Of a stretch of DNA of 64,000 nt, positions 34,203 to 45,849 are shown one piece after another; within the stretch, counting starts at the first letter, position 1, and each line of letters opens with the position of its first letter. Below the pieces are notes generated by a model. It was not told where the DNA came from, ran no database searches, and saw only the letters and a list, made by a program, of their open reading frames with translations. A program made the position numbers and the translations under genes. The stretch comes from Aplysia californica (lineage: Eukaryota > Mollusca > Gastropoda > Aplysiida > Aplysiidae). The stretch covers positions 169,240 to 233,239 of the forward strand of contig NW_004798036.1 in assembly GCF_000002075.1 (NCBI RefSeq), given 5' to 3'.

Positions 34203-35008
34203 TACAGTCAAACCTGTGTAAGACGGCCACCTATTGTCAAGGAGAAAAGTGGCCGTATAAGACAGGTGGCCGTCTTAGGCAGGACTGATCAAGATGAAGA
34301 AAACAAACCATGCCCATCTGAGGTCCCAATCGAAAGTAGCCGCATTGTTGTTGTTGTTGGTTTGTATTTTGTTTGTAATTTTTATTTTGTTGCTGATTTT
34401 GCACAAGGGTGACAATAAAACGAAATGTAGCAGACGATGAAGACCGAGTGCCATGTTAAAACAAACACATGGGTTGCCACCACTCGGAGAACGAGCGAGG
34501 CTTCTGTCACAAGTTCATGTTGACGTCCTTTGTTACTTTGTTATAGACTGGGTAAACAGTGACCACTCATCTCACTTACGATTTGTGTGTGAGTTCTGGG
34601 CGGGGCTTATGGGTTATGAGGGATCACACGCTTACCTCACCAGCAGCTGAAAATTGGTAGCTATTGGTCAACAGTGGGAGGGGCCTACGCAACATGATCG
34701 GTTGGAGGGACTACCTAACAACAACAGGTGATTGAATTATGACGGCTCGCCCACAACGCCAGGGCCAGGGGCCAATGCACAATTTATGACAAAACGTAAT
34801 GGAGTCCTAGGTGGCTGTCTAAGACAGGTGTTATTGCTTGGTGTGATAGGGGTTGTGTGTTAAAATATGGTGGCCGCAGCCGCGTTGGACAGGTGCCCGT
34901 TTTACACAATTAAATTATATCGTAAAAACGCAAGGGGGGAAATGGAAAGTGGCCGTTCGTACAGGTGACCGTCTTTTAGAGGTGGCCGTCAGGCCAGGTT
35001 TGACTGTA
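34203..35008. mobile_element. Non-autonomous TIR element (TA target), 806 bp
   Basis: TACAGTCAAACCTGTGTAAG at the left and inverse CCAGGTTTGACTGTA at the right, TA at both junctions. Internal GTGGCCGT motifs repeat near each end. No transposase. Confidence 0.85.
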
Positions 35009-35016
35009 CTATAAAA

Positions 35017-35624
35017 TCCTGAAAACACACTTAGTCATCCAGACCAAGAAGGGACATGGGCAACAAGATAAACACATCTTGACAGTTGGAAGAAGAACAA
35101 AAAGAGCAAGCTTCATCAGACCAGTTGCCTCTGCAAAACTTTTAAGGGAGTGTTTATTTGGGCCACATATGGCCTAAATAAGGTAAGGGAGGGGGGTTTA
35201 GCTTATTTAGGCCACACATGCTCAAACTACCAGGGGACACCCTTTTAAGGCAAATGAGTTCGTTCCACTTTCATAATGGTGCATCTTTCTCATTTAGCAC
35301 AGTTTTGTCTCAGTGTACAACTTATATATATCATAATGAATAGTGTAAGAACAAAGCACGATACGCAAAGTTTTGCTCAATCTCAATGGTTTGAATGAGG
35401 GCCAGATTTTTCCTTCATGGAGGGGCAAAATCTAGGCTACCATTTTGGCACACTTTGGTCAAGTAAAAAGGTCAAATCCTCCGAATGGACTTCCGGGTCA
35501 AATTTGGGGTATAAAAATTGTGTTTACTGTTTACTGTGTACACAACGTGGCTGAGTCAAAGTTACACTATCTTTGCCTGGGTGGCACTCTCTCGTACTGT
35601 CTCGTAGTAGTACATCTCTCGTAC
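35017..35624. other. Non-coding intronic stretch
   Basis: Apart from the palindromic module at 35,169-35,216 nothing was recognised. Confidence 0.35.
35169..35216. repeat. 48-bp palindromic module, copy 1
   Basis: TGGCCTAAATAAG and CTTATTTAGGCCA pair around a purine-rich loop GGGAGGGGGG. Nearly identical modules are at 38,951 and 39,001. Confidence 0.85.
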
Positions 35625-35641
35625 TGTCTAGTAGTAGTAGC

Positions 35642-35687
<46 letters not shown>

Positions 35688-35692
35688 ATAGT

Positions 35693-35739
<47 letters not shown>

Positions 35740-35740
35740 A
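35625..35740. repeat. Compound trinucleotide repeat (TAG)n then (CAG)n
   Basis: About 20 TAG/GTA units followed by about 15 CAG units. All long homopolymeric ORFs here (Val/Ala, Ser, Leu, Thr/Ala) are artefacts of it. Confidence 0.95.
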
Positions 35741-37014
35741 GATCGAGAAGAATCTTTGGTAGTAGATTCTATCTAGTAGACAGTTTAGTGAACGTGCACG
35801 CGGCAGGGCGAATCGGCCTCGATAAGCCCCGTAGACCTTTGTGATCGGCCACGAAGCCTCGTGTTTTGATGGGTCTAAACAACTTAGTGTTAATCGCACT
35901 GCCACATCCGACAGGGCTATATCTTTTTAAAAGGAAAAGAAATGGTCATCAAAATGGTTGAATTTGCGTGAAAATCGATTCGGTAGAACTGTAACTATTA
36001 AAATTTGCTTCTGAAAACAAGTTACAAAGCCATTTTTATAACTCGATGAGATATTAAAAACTACTGGTTGTATTATTCTGTATAAATTATGAAACTTCAG
36101 GACGTATTATTATTTTCCAACATCTTTTGCCGGCTTAGCTGTAGAGGTTGAAGTTTTCACAACACTAATAGATCTAGTAATAGGGCTTTCTGTAAAAAAT
36201 GCATAGATCTACAAAAGCCGAACCACCGAATCGACCGGTCAGCGACCCGGGCACCCCGCTCTCCCCTGCACACTGTGATAACATGTTGCTTCGGTATAAT
36301 TATTCAACTATTAATACGTGCTGCTATGGCAATTGGGATGTACTGACTGACAAAGCGATTCAGTTTTGTTTTTATTTTACCATATATTTGACTTTAATAG
36401 TGCAGGTGATAGCTAAATCTAGATTCCCTGTCTAGAATCAGTAGTAGCAGGCCTATGCTAGAAGCAGCCAGAGAGCCTACAACTGTTAGATCTAGATCTA
36501 ACTCATTGCTATGCCTTTGGGCTTTGGAATTGAAATAAAACAAATTGCACAGTTCTAGTTAATTTTAGATTCAGCAACTATCTGTATTTCCAGAAATAAT
36601 AATAACAAATCTCACCATAACAATCACTTTTACTTTTATTAGAATAATTAGATCCAACTTTTTTTCCCTAAAATCTGTTTTGCGCAAACTTAAGACTTTC
36701 TCTACGTGTAGAGCACAGAATTTACATTGTAAGCCTCTGCTCAGTCTTTTATTTTTAAGTATATATATATATATACATAATAAAATATGTATAGATCTAG
36801 ATCTAGATCTAGATCTATATAATAATCATTTTATGTTATTTTCTGGATATTTTAAAAACTCTTTTTTTTTTCACATGTCATAAAGTCAAATTGTGCCTTT
36901 TCTTTGATAAGAATAGCATTAATAGTGGACTTTTTAGACAGTGAGTCTCTGATTCAATATTTAAAAAAAAAAAATGCTAATCATTGAAAATTGCAAATTG
37001 ATATAGTATAGTCC
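35741..37014. other. Non-coding, AGATCT-rich
   Basis: Short (AGATCT)n at about 36,791-36,817 and (TA)n at 36,761-36,773. No gene or element recognised. Confidence 0.4.
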
Positions 37015-37915
37015 TGTAGAGGATAGGTGGACTCCGTGGTCTGCATAGCAAAATACTAGGTTTTAGGATGTGAACCCTGGAGTCACCGTAGTGAAATAAG
37101 GTTTGGTTTAAGTAAGGATTGGTGGACCCCGGGGTCAACGTAGTGATAAATAAGCAGGTTTAAGGTGGACCCCGGAGCGTCTACCTAGCAAAATACTAGG
37201 TTTTAGGACAGGTGGACCCCGGGGTCACCGTAGTGAAATACATGTTAGTAGATTTATTTAAAGATCAGTAGACCCCGGGGTCACCGTAGTGAAATAAGTA
37301 GGTTTAATTTTAAAAGGATTGGTGGACCCCGGAGTCACCATAGCCGTAGAGGAATAAGAAGGTTTAATTAAGAATTGGTGGACCTCCGGGACACCGTGAT
37401 TAAACCTACTTATTTTACTACGGTGACCGCATGGTCCACCTATTCTAAAACCTAACTAGAGTTTCGTTAGGTAGACCCTGGGGTCCACCTTAAACCTACC
37501 TATTTCACTACGTTGACTCCTGGGTCCACCAATCCTTAAAATTAAACCTAGATCTACATGTACTTATTTCACTACGTTGACCCCAGGGTCCACCAAACCT
37601 TAATTAAACCTAGATCTACTGATTTCACTACGTTGACCCAGGGGTCCACCAATCCTTATTAAACCTAGATCTACTTATAATTTCACTACGTTGACCACGG
37701 GCTCCGCCAGTCTTACTATAAAATAAACTGAGATCTACTTATTTCACTATGTTGACCCCGGGGTCCACCGATCCTTAGTCAAACCTAGATCTACTTATTT
37801 CACTACGCTGACTCCAGGGTTCACATCCTAAAACAGCATTTTGTTAGGTAGACCCCGCGGTCCACCTATCCTTTTGGGGCTAGATTGACCCCGAGGTCCG
37901 CCTATCCACTTCCTT
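37015..37915. repeat. Palindromic minisatellite: two opposed arrays of a ~55-bp unit
   Basis: Left array (37,016-37,392) repeats GGTGGACCCCGGGGTCACCG followed by TAGTGAAATAAGTAGGTTTA about seven times. From about 37,400 the same unit runs in the opposite direction (CACTACGTTGACCCC, GGGTCCACC, AACCTAGATCTAC) about ten times to 37,915. Spacing is about 45-60 bp. The unit itself contains the palindrome GACCCCGGGGTC. The two arms could form a very long hairpin centred near 37,395. Confidence 0.85.
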
Positions 37916-38669
37916 GATAATAACTGAAAAACATGCCAGTTGTCATGAATAGTGAAGAAAAATGTGAAAAAAAAAAGATAACGAGGTAGACGATAATTTG
38001 TCCAAAAAATTGCAAGTGCAAGTGAAAATCATAAGATAATTTTGTTATTTTCTGGTCATCTTTTCACGGTTTATAAAATGTTCCAGTGGGCCTACTACTA
38101 GATCTATGTCTCTGAAGAACATTTTGCTTGATTTTATTAGCTTTTTTCATGTGTACTTGAAAGCATAGAATAAAATAGTTTCACACAAATGTATGCACAA
38201 TACCTTGAAAAAGAAAGATAAGGTCATTGTTGTTGTTGTTTTTTAAAGGGATCCGTTTTACGTTGAAAAAAGCGCTAAAAACAAGTTAAAATTTTTTGAG
38301 AATGCCCATAATATTAGGAATCCGAAATTACTACCTTGATCTAGTTTGCTTACTCTTTAATAACCATGAGCTGTTAAGAAAAAAAGAGAATGATATAGGA
38401 TTTGTCTAAATATGACCATTAGTATTAGCATTAGTAAGATATTGCCAGTTTTGTCCAATTATCCTTGCAGGTTTTAATCACCCTGTACTGCACCTCAATA
38501 AGCACAAAAAGAATATTTCTGTGACTTTGTATAAAGGTGTTTTGTAGTTGAGTTCTAGGTAAAATTCTCAACAAAATAATGTACATTTGGACTGTACAAC
38601 TGAGATAGACACTCATGCACACAATAACATTCACACATTACACACATACAAACACACTACTACATTTAC
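37916..38669. other. Non-coding intronic stretch
   Basis: Nothing recognised. Confidence 0.35.
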
Positions 38670-38752
38670 TCTCTCTCTCTCTCTAGATCTCTCTCTCTCT
38701 CTCTCTCTCTCTCACCACAACCACACACAAAACAAACACATACACACACACA

Positions 38753-38819
<67 letters not shown>

Positions 38820-38820
38820 C
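38670..38820. repeat. (CT)n and (CA)n microsatellites
   Basis: CT repeats at 38,670-38,713 (split by an AGATCT) and CA repeats at 38,741-38,818. Confidence 0.95.
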
Positions 38821-38950
38821 TCTTACACTTGGTCCACTTATCATTCAGTATCATCCTCTATTTTGAAATAATCCCCCGCACTAAATAAAAAGATCAGTAG
38901 AATCTCGACCTTCCGAATCCATGGTTAGTTCAAGAAATCTACCATATGAT

Positions 38951-39064
38951 GTGGCCTAAATAAGGTAAGGGAGGGGGGTTTAGCTTATTTGGGCCACAGT
39001 GTGGCCTAAATAAGGTAAGGGAGGGGGGTTTAGCTTATTTAGGCCACACTGTGGCCTAAATAAG
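38951..39064. repeat. Tandem palindromic module, two and a third copies
   Basis: Full modules at 38,951-38,998 and 39,001-39,048, then a third start (TGTGGCCTAAATAAGG) at 39,050. Compared with 35,169-35,216 they differ at about one position over 48 bp. Confidence 0.85.
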
Positions 39065-39299
39065 GTCACCCAACTTTTAATTAATCCCTACTCTGGTTAG
39101 TATAAACAATTTAGAGAACCTCTGAAAATGACACCTGAAAAATGAAGGGTGCATGTTCTAGGAAGGACAATGACCATAAAGTGAAAAATTAGTTGGTGCA
39201 TCGTTGGTTGAAAAACAAAGACAACTACTCCCGATATTAAGCAGCAGCTGCAGCAAACAGAGGTGAAGAAGTATGACTAGTAACAGTTTCACAGCACTT

Positions 39300-39450
39300 G
39301 CGACACAATCGGGTCATTTAAGTGCCTAAGATTAGAGGTGTTAACAGAGTGTAACATACAAACAAAATAAGGAGAGCTAAGGACAACAAATGTCTGATGG
39401 GAAAGAAAGAGCAAATCACATCAGAGTACCCACCAACCACCCACTCAGGA
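39300..39450 (-). mobile_element. SINE B-related fragment
   Basis: Matches 10,925-11,005 in the same orientation (AACATACAAA, AAATCACATCAGAGTACCC, ACCAACCACCCACT). The shared LINE-type tail is absent. Confidence 0.5.
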
Positions 39451-39554
39451 GGAGTATGAGGAAGTGGAGGAGGTGGCAGAGGAGGAGGAGGAGGAGGAGA
39501 AAACTTTCACATTCCAAACATTCAAATTCACAGCAATATTAACCTGCTACTTAC

Positions 39555-39612
39555 CCCTTAGTGTGGAATCACACAATTCCATCACTATGCATAAGTAAAG
39601 TACAGGGCCATG
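39555..39612 (-). CDS. Kinase gene exon: beta-5 strand and hinge
   Basis: 58 nt on the minus strand between acceptor TTTATTTTCAG and donor GTAAGTAGC, phase 0 to 1. It reads HGPVLYLCIVMELCDSTLR. LYLCIVMELCD is the classic beta-5/hinge segment that lines the ATP pocket (small gatekeeper-proximal residue, then MEL/MEF, then a cap residue). From memory, human STKLD1 has a similar LYLCLVMEF block. The split codon joins perfectly to the exon at 24,883-24,995 (G plus AT, Asp). Confidence 0.85.
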
Positions 39613-39679
39613 CTGAAAATAAACAGTACATAAAATAAGATTAAAGTTAATTGTCCAGATACTGGTATATTGATTTAGT

Positions 39680-39685
39680 GTTTCA

Positions 39686-39730
<45 letters not shown>

Positions 39731-39812
39731 AAAACATGCTATATATACATTCACGCACACGCACATGCACACACATGTGTGCGCGCGCACGCACACACAC
39801 ACACATGCTTGC
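39680..39812. repeat. (CA)n and CACG-type microsatellite
   Basis: Pure CA at 39,687-39,725 then mixed CA/CG dinucleotides to about 39,805. Confidence 0.95.
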
Positions 39813-40309
39813 ACTCACCAACAGACCCACAGCCATGTGACATAAAAATGAAAAATCGTTCACAATAATCTTTCAGCTAGATTCATGATCAGTATTCAGA
39901 TAATATTCCTAAGGCATTGTGATAGTCCAGGCTTTATAAAAAATCCTAGGAAATATTTATGAAGATGATTAAGATTGTAGGAGTTTAAGGGAGGGGAAAA
40001 ATTGTTAACTCGTCTGTGGATCTATAAGGACACCATTCTATGAGGTGATTATTTTTAGTGAGAATGGAAAAAGAGCCATTGACAGGAACCGGAAGGCAAT
40101 TTTCACCATACTTGATTCTCCAGCACTCAACTGAATAGTCAGAATGCCTCCCATGATGCTGACGAAAGAACTCATCTATTATTTATTTCTTTTGAAATCT
40201 GGGATTGTTTCTTTCCCTTCCTTTTTTAAAATCTTCTCCCAGCTATTGACAAGAAAACTTGCCTGTCCCTGGGTGGTCAATTCAGCTGGTGACATTTCTT
40301 CTACTGCCA
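39813..40309. other. Non-coding intronic stretch
   Basis: Nothing recognised. Confidence 0.35.
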
Positions 40310-40650
40310 CTCATCTAGTGGTTAGGCTCTCGGACTCGCAACAGTAAGGTCGTGGGTTCGAATCCCGTCAAGGGCCCGACATTGTGTCCTTGGGAAAGAC
40401 ACTTTACACGAATTTTCCTCACTTCACCCAGGTGGGAATGGGTACCCAGCTATAGACAGCGAAAGATCTTGTCAGTTTGTTAGTGTTTGAGCGCTTTATC
40501 AGCTGCTTGCACTGTATGCTTCCCGGGAAGCTGAGAATGTTTCGGAGTGTTCTATGGTCTGCTGGGGTAATAATATAGTGTAAAGCGCATAGAGCCTGCT
40601 GTTGAGCGGGGATATGCGCTATACAAATGCTATCTATTATTATTATAATT
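40310..40650 (+). mobile_element. SINE C, tRNA-headed, with L2/CR1-type tail
   Basis: Starts with a tRNA-like head: A box CATCTAGTGGTTAGG and B box GGTTCGAATCC. The body contains the conserved CCTTGGGAAAGACACTTTAC and GGTGGGAATGGGTACCC blocks widespread in marine invertebrate SINEs. It ends GCGCTATACAAATGCTATCT then (ATT)n, matching the tail of the LINE at 18.9 kb. The head lacks a proper acceptor stem, so it is not a tRNA gene. Confidence 0.85.
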
Positions 40651-40889
40651 TTAAACTTTTGGCTTTTCAATATTCTTCTGAGGTCTTGGTCAGGTGAAAC
40701 CCAATACAAGCATTTCTATTCTGAATTTTCCTTTAAAAATTTGATTTGAACAGTTGTCTTTACAAACTCATTTGCTTCACATAGAGTTTCATCCACTCAT
40801 AAGCTTGATCCTCAAACGGCGCTATTAACAACTAACATCAATCAACCTTGTGACAGAGATTTACCACAATATCAGATTTAGATTCTCAC

Positions 40890-40918
40890 CTTCGATGAAC
40901 CACTGTGACTCTGGTCAT
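40890..40918 (-). CDS. Kinase gene micro-exon (beta-4/beta-5 loop)
   Basis: 29 nt on the minus strand between acceptor TTTTCTCCCTCAG and donor GTGAGAATC. It starts in phase 1, completing the G from the 56.3 kb exon to give Asp, and ends in phase 0 before HGPVLYLC. It reads DQSHSGSSK after the split Asp, a polar surface loop. The phase fit on both sides is the main support. Confidence 0.6.
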
Positions 40919-41130
40919 CTGAGGGAGAAAAAAAATTCGGCTCATCGGAACATATTCATCCCAAGACATTGCAATAAAATACCTTTGAGTCAATGAGGGC
41001 CTTCAAAGGTACTCATCTTATACCTCTTCACTTTATCATTTTCTGCAAAATTTACTCTCTTTCTTAGCTAAGCCAAAAAAAAACTATGCAGGTGCATAAA
41101 GAGAGAACAGTCAAAAGAAAGCAATGATAC

Positions 41131-42466
41131 TACAAAGGGGAGTCAAAGAGTAATGCAAGTTGTTATTATTTTTCAGTTTTGCATCAAATTTTATTAAAAT
41201 TCAGCTCAAAAGTACTTGCATACGTACTTTTGAACTCAAACTGTTAACATTTAATTTTCTTTGATTTTTGCCAGAATCCCCCCCGGAGGTCTGTCAGAAG
41301 AAAAGAGCTGTGACTGAATAAGTATTAGAAAGAGAATCCACGGGTAACATCCAAAAGAGACTTCAAAATGTTTACAAGGACCCCAAGTTCTAGATTTTGG
41401 CACTGTATATAGGTGGGTCAGACTTTTGAGCAAAGGACCGGAAAAGAGAAAGAGGTGTCCATATCAGACAAGCATAATCCCAAATATTCAGTCGCCAAAA
41501 TCATTGCAATCATGTTTTGAGATGTTCATAGCGTGCCTCTCAAGATTTTTTTTTTACCACGAAGAACAACTGTCAATTCTGAAGCCTATATTGAAACAAT
41601 AAAACGACTGGAAGCGAGAATTCGATGAGTAGGACCAAATTTGAACATGGAACGAGTGTTTTTCCACCATGACAATGCCTGCCTGCATACAAGTACCAGA
41701 ACAAGGGATACAATGACCTCGTTTTGATGGAAAATACTGCCACAACAAGTTTATTCTCCTGATTTGACATCTTCAGACTTTCACCTTTTCGGTCCTAGAA
41801 AAGAACCATTGAGACAATGGAGAAATCAAGGCTGCTGTGAAAAATGGGCTAAAAGACCAGCCTGCTCAGTTTTACAAAGCTAGCACACTTGGACTTAATA
41901 AAAGGTGGACAGTGGCTATTGAACGAAATGAAGTCTATGTTGAGAAATAAAAATCAATTCTTCAGATCATCCCCTTCAATTTGAGATATGATATTAGCAA
42001 CTGCTTTCTTTTTTCTTTAAGTTATAAATGAACTTTGGCATACATAGGATCCAGGTTTTCTTGAATAAGTGTCTAAGAAAGTTACTGCGGATCAGACGGA
42101 CAGACAAAGTCACCAACGAGAAAGTGTCAAGGAAAACAAGACAGATCCCAGTCAGAGATGAGGTAGGAAGAAGGTGGTGGTGATGGATGGGACATACTCT
42201 TAGGTGGTCAGGCAGCTGCATAACAAAGACAGTGTTGGATTGGAATCCACAGGTCAAAAGATCAAGGGGAAGACTGCGTAAAACCTGGAGAAGAATCACA
42301 GAAATTGATGTACAGAAAAGTGGGAAAACATGGAATAACATCAAGAGGCTAGCCCAGGAGAGAGAAAGGTGGAAAGTGTTTGTTCGTGGCCTATACCCTG
42401 AAGCAGAGTTAAAAAAGCAATGATGATGACAAAGGAACTTGCATTACTTTTTGACTCCCACTCGTA
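41131..42466 (+). mobile_element. Decayed mariner-like transposon with both TIRs, carrying a nested RTE tail
   Basis: Left end (TA)CAAAGGGGAGTCAAAGAGT with AATGCAAGTTG; the right end is its inverse (AACTTGCATTACTTTTTGAC then TCCC...TA). TA lies at both outer junctions. Transposase remnants include RESTGNIQKRLQNVYKD, FHHDNACLHTSTRTRDT and QVYSPDLTSSDFHLFG, i.e. the HDN-x-x-x-H and YSPDL-x-x-SDFHLF blocks of mariner, spread over several frames. An RTE-type LINE 3' fragment (about 42,035-42,430) sits just inside the right TIR. Inactive. Confidence 0.8.
42035..42432 (+). mobile_element. RTE-type LINE 3' fragment nested in mariner
   Basis: Plus-strand frames include MGHTLRWSGSCITKTVLDWN, then RSRGRLRKTWRRITEIDVQK, KRLAQERERWKVFVRGLYPE. 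It ends AATGATGATGAC. This is the same C-terminal block and tail as the minus-strand element at 48,480-51,620. Severely 5' truncated. Confidence 0.85.
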
Positions 42467-43033
42467 AAAGAACACAGAATACAATACAAATTTTTTCCAG
42501 TTTCGTTCTTTATCAGGGATGCGCTATAGGTTTCTTGTGATGTATTAGGCATTTCTGTTCAAGTCAAAAGCAACTAGATACAAAGATTGAATTTTGCAGA
42601 CAGACCATTCATTCAACTTCACATATAAACATAATGTAATAAAGTGTGTGTGTGTGTGTCCACCCCGGTCAAAATCAGTCGCAAGACGCAATGCGCAATT
42701 TGGAACTACGAGGCTCGAAAGGCTAAAAATTGACTTTCCATGAATGGTTTTTTTTTCTTCATCTATTGAAAGTTTGATGTCTTCTGTTTCATTTAAGATC
42801 AAAATAAACAACTATAATCAACTATATATTTCATTTTATTTTGGAGGCGTGTGCGGTTTGTTGAGTGCTTGGGTAACGAAATAAAGGAGTTTGGACCTCA
42901 AAACCCTTTCGAACATTTGACCTGCTGATGTGTAGCTGTGAGATAAATTACCCCATGGCCACCTTGCTTCAACATCCTTTCTTCGCCCCTATTTTTAGAT
43001 TTAGACCCCTTTTCGAGCATGAATGGTCTGAAA
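42467..43033. other. Non-coding intronic stretch
   Basis: Short (TG)n near 42,646-42,658. Nothing else recognised. Confidence 0.35.
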
Positions 43034-43791
43034 TACAGTGGGTGTCGCATTCAACGAGGTTACCGGGACCGGCTTGTTGTCCTCATTGGATCCGACCTCT
43101 CGTTGAACGTGACTAAGGCTAAAGAAAAGAAAGGAGACAATTTATTATATAATACGATGTACCAATACCAGTAATTAAAACGACGAAAATCTCAAACAGC
43201 ATCAGTGCGTGCATTTGAGCTGTGTTCTGACCGTCATTTCTGCATTTTAAAATTTAAATATTTTTTTTCCGGAACACTTCTCGTGTGGAAACATACCCTC
43301 TCACATCTAGGCCTAGATCTACATAAACTAAAGGCGGGAGCTTGGATTTTCTGATCAGGAAAACAACAATTTGAAAAAAAACGAAGGTATCCATCTAGAC
43401 CTACCCATCCAGAGTTCATCCAGTTTCATACACCCCACATAGCGTTCCCACTCCCACTCCCATCCCTACCGTAGGCTAACCCTCGCCTATCCTCTTGGCT
43501 TTGGGGCCCATATTAGGAGGCACACTAGATCTAGCAATACAATGTGTAAGGAATCAAGGATGGGCCTTGTGCTTCGCTGGAGATGGAGAGAAAGGAGAAC
43601 AATTTTTCGCTTTTGGGCCCCCTAATTGCTTTTATTTGGTTATCGTGACCTTGTTGAAAGCGACTTTGGTCTGTTTGCAACCTCGTTGGAGCTGACGTAC
43701 ATTAAATACAAAGAGATATAGAGGAAAAAAATCGGGGATTAAGGATTGCCTCGTTGGAGCCGACTTCTCGTTGAATGAGACATCCACTGTA
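43034..43791. mobile_element. Non-autonomous TIR element (TA target), 758 bp
   Basis: TACAGTGGGTGTCGCATTCA with ACGAGG at the left; inverse CTCGTTGAATGAGACATCCA-CTGTA at the right. Shares CAACGAGGT-x-x-CCGGG with the element at 7,195-8,596, so they are related families. No transposase. Confidence 0.85.
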
Positions 43792-45426
43792 TGAACAACT
43801 TAGTGTCAATATGAACGGCTGAGAGCTCTGATTGGTTAAACGGGTCAGAACGGTAACTCCTAGTCCACTTCAAGCTTGTTTACGTTAACAGCTGACTGTG
43901 TAGGCGTGCCCTGCTAGTGTTATGGGCTGTTGATCTTTCAGTTTTACACTTCGACTGACTTTAAAAGTTCATTTTTATTGTGTTTTAGTGGGGGATTTTT
44001 AAAGATTAATTGATCTCCCTCTGGATCTCCCAAGGTGGACTCCTTACCAAGAGCCCACAGAGACGGTCTATGTGCATGTGCGTGTATGTTTTTGTGTGTG
44101 TGTGTGTGTGTGTATTTCTGTGTGTGCACGTGTGTATGTATGTATATGTGCGCTCGTGTGTTTATAGTGCTATTGCAAATGTATAATTAAGAAGCGTTAA
44201 AAATGGCACGTAAGCTGAATCGCGGCCTTCTGAGCTCGTGGTTTCGGTGAAATCAAGGTAATTCAGATCGCTGTTTCTTTGCTCTTTCGCTATAACACAC
44301 CAATACTGTAAACCTTGAAAAACTTCAGCTTTTCTTCGGTACCATAGTGTAATTTGTTTGTATATCCGAGTATTTGGAGCTAGAGGCTCACAATCATGAC
44401 CGGTCAGTGAACTTGTGCTTTCGCATCACATTGTGAGTACCGGTTGGGGTCACCAAAATTCATTCAAAGTCTGTGGGCTGCGAAGTATAGGGCTCCGGAA
44501 TGGGGGGGATTATTGATTTTTTAAAAAGGTACAGTCGGGAGAGAGCTGGGGTTGAAGGCAACAACGGATGACAAAAACTGAATATGGAGTTTTGAACTGC
44601 TTGGTTACCGAGGAGTACATGACAACACTGAGACTACGTGCCCGGTTGTCCGTTACAGTGTACATAGACACTGAGGCTAGGTGCCTGGTTACCATGCACG
44701 TAGACACTCCCTTAATAAATGTAAAACGCCTTAATAAGCTGCGTTCACACGAGAGTGGTCGCTATAGAAATGATATACATTATTATTACTATTAAATGGA
44801 GACAAAAATTTGCAGTATTTTACGATTTGACTTAGAGTTAAAACAATACCATACTGGTTTTAAAAAAGAAATAAATATCTGAATTAGATCTAAATACAGA
44901 TTACCGGTGTATCGAAAGTATCAAGGGAAAAATAGAATAGGATCTGAATTGATTGGGGCATAAGCTAATTTTGCATTTAGAAGTTGTTCGAATCTCCCAT
45001 CATTTTTTGTTACAAACTAAACCTCATACTACACTTCTAGACCTTTGCATGACAAGTACCCGGTTATTAAATTTGGTCAAATTTTATGCCTTCATTTAAA
45101 AGTTATTACGAAAACCGAGGGGACCGTTATTTTGGGTCACGCGGTATTAAATTACATTTGGTCGATAACTTTATTGTTAACGTACTCGTGTGTTGTTACA
45201 AGTAAATGTTGTTAATAAAATTTGTATTGTGGGTCATGATTTTTTTAAAGGCTGTTCTGCTTTAATGCTACCGGTACTCAAATTAACATGTTTTTTAAAG
45301 TAAAAATGTTAAGCCCGTATTAATGCGCCTGGGATGAGAAGGTTGCAATTTTTTGTAATTTTTAGGCAGTTTACCTTGCAATTTTTTGCAATTTTTCTAT
45401 TTCAAAAACGCAATTTTCCGCGGGGC
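43792..45426. other. Non-coding intronic stretch
   Basis: A TG-rich microsatellite at 44,085-44,150. Near 44,745-44,796 a short GCTATAGAAATGATATACAT plus ATT run recalls a decayed LINE/SINE C tail. At 45,340-45,420 TTGCAATTTT motifs repeat. No gene recognised. Confidence 0.35.
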
Positions 45427-45849
45427 CAGGCTAGTTGCCCGATCTGGGGTGGCTAGCGTTTTGCTACTCGATCAAATTCGGTCTATTAGCCTGATGCTAC
45501 TGGCCCGTGGGATTTCTGCGACCTCGGGTGGCTAGCATTTATCTGCCCACCCGGAGCCAATCACCTTGATCTAGTCTTAGTCTTAGGTAGCGTAAACACG
45601 GCCAAAATGTCAATTTGGTCAGATCATTGCAGTCAGAGTCAAACTTTCACGTAAAAAATGTAACCAGAAACAATCTGAGAAGACTATTAGATCTATATGA
45701 GCCTTTCCTAAAAGTTCATCCTTCTGAGGTACTGTTCTCTTTTTATTCAGGGATAAAGAGAATGGAAATCCAATCATATTTGGTGTCAACATATCCAGTG
45801 AATGCCACTGACTAGGTGACTGAATCTTGCCCGATTGATCACGCGATAT

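Noticed and set aside
35445-35905. Poly-Val/Ala, poly-Ser, poly-Leu and poly-Thr/Ala ORFs
   Set aside because: Products of the TAG/CAG trinucleotide repeats in different frames.
40310-40385. tRNA gene on the plus strand
   Set aside because: Head of SINE C; acceptor stem does not pair.
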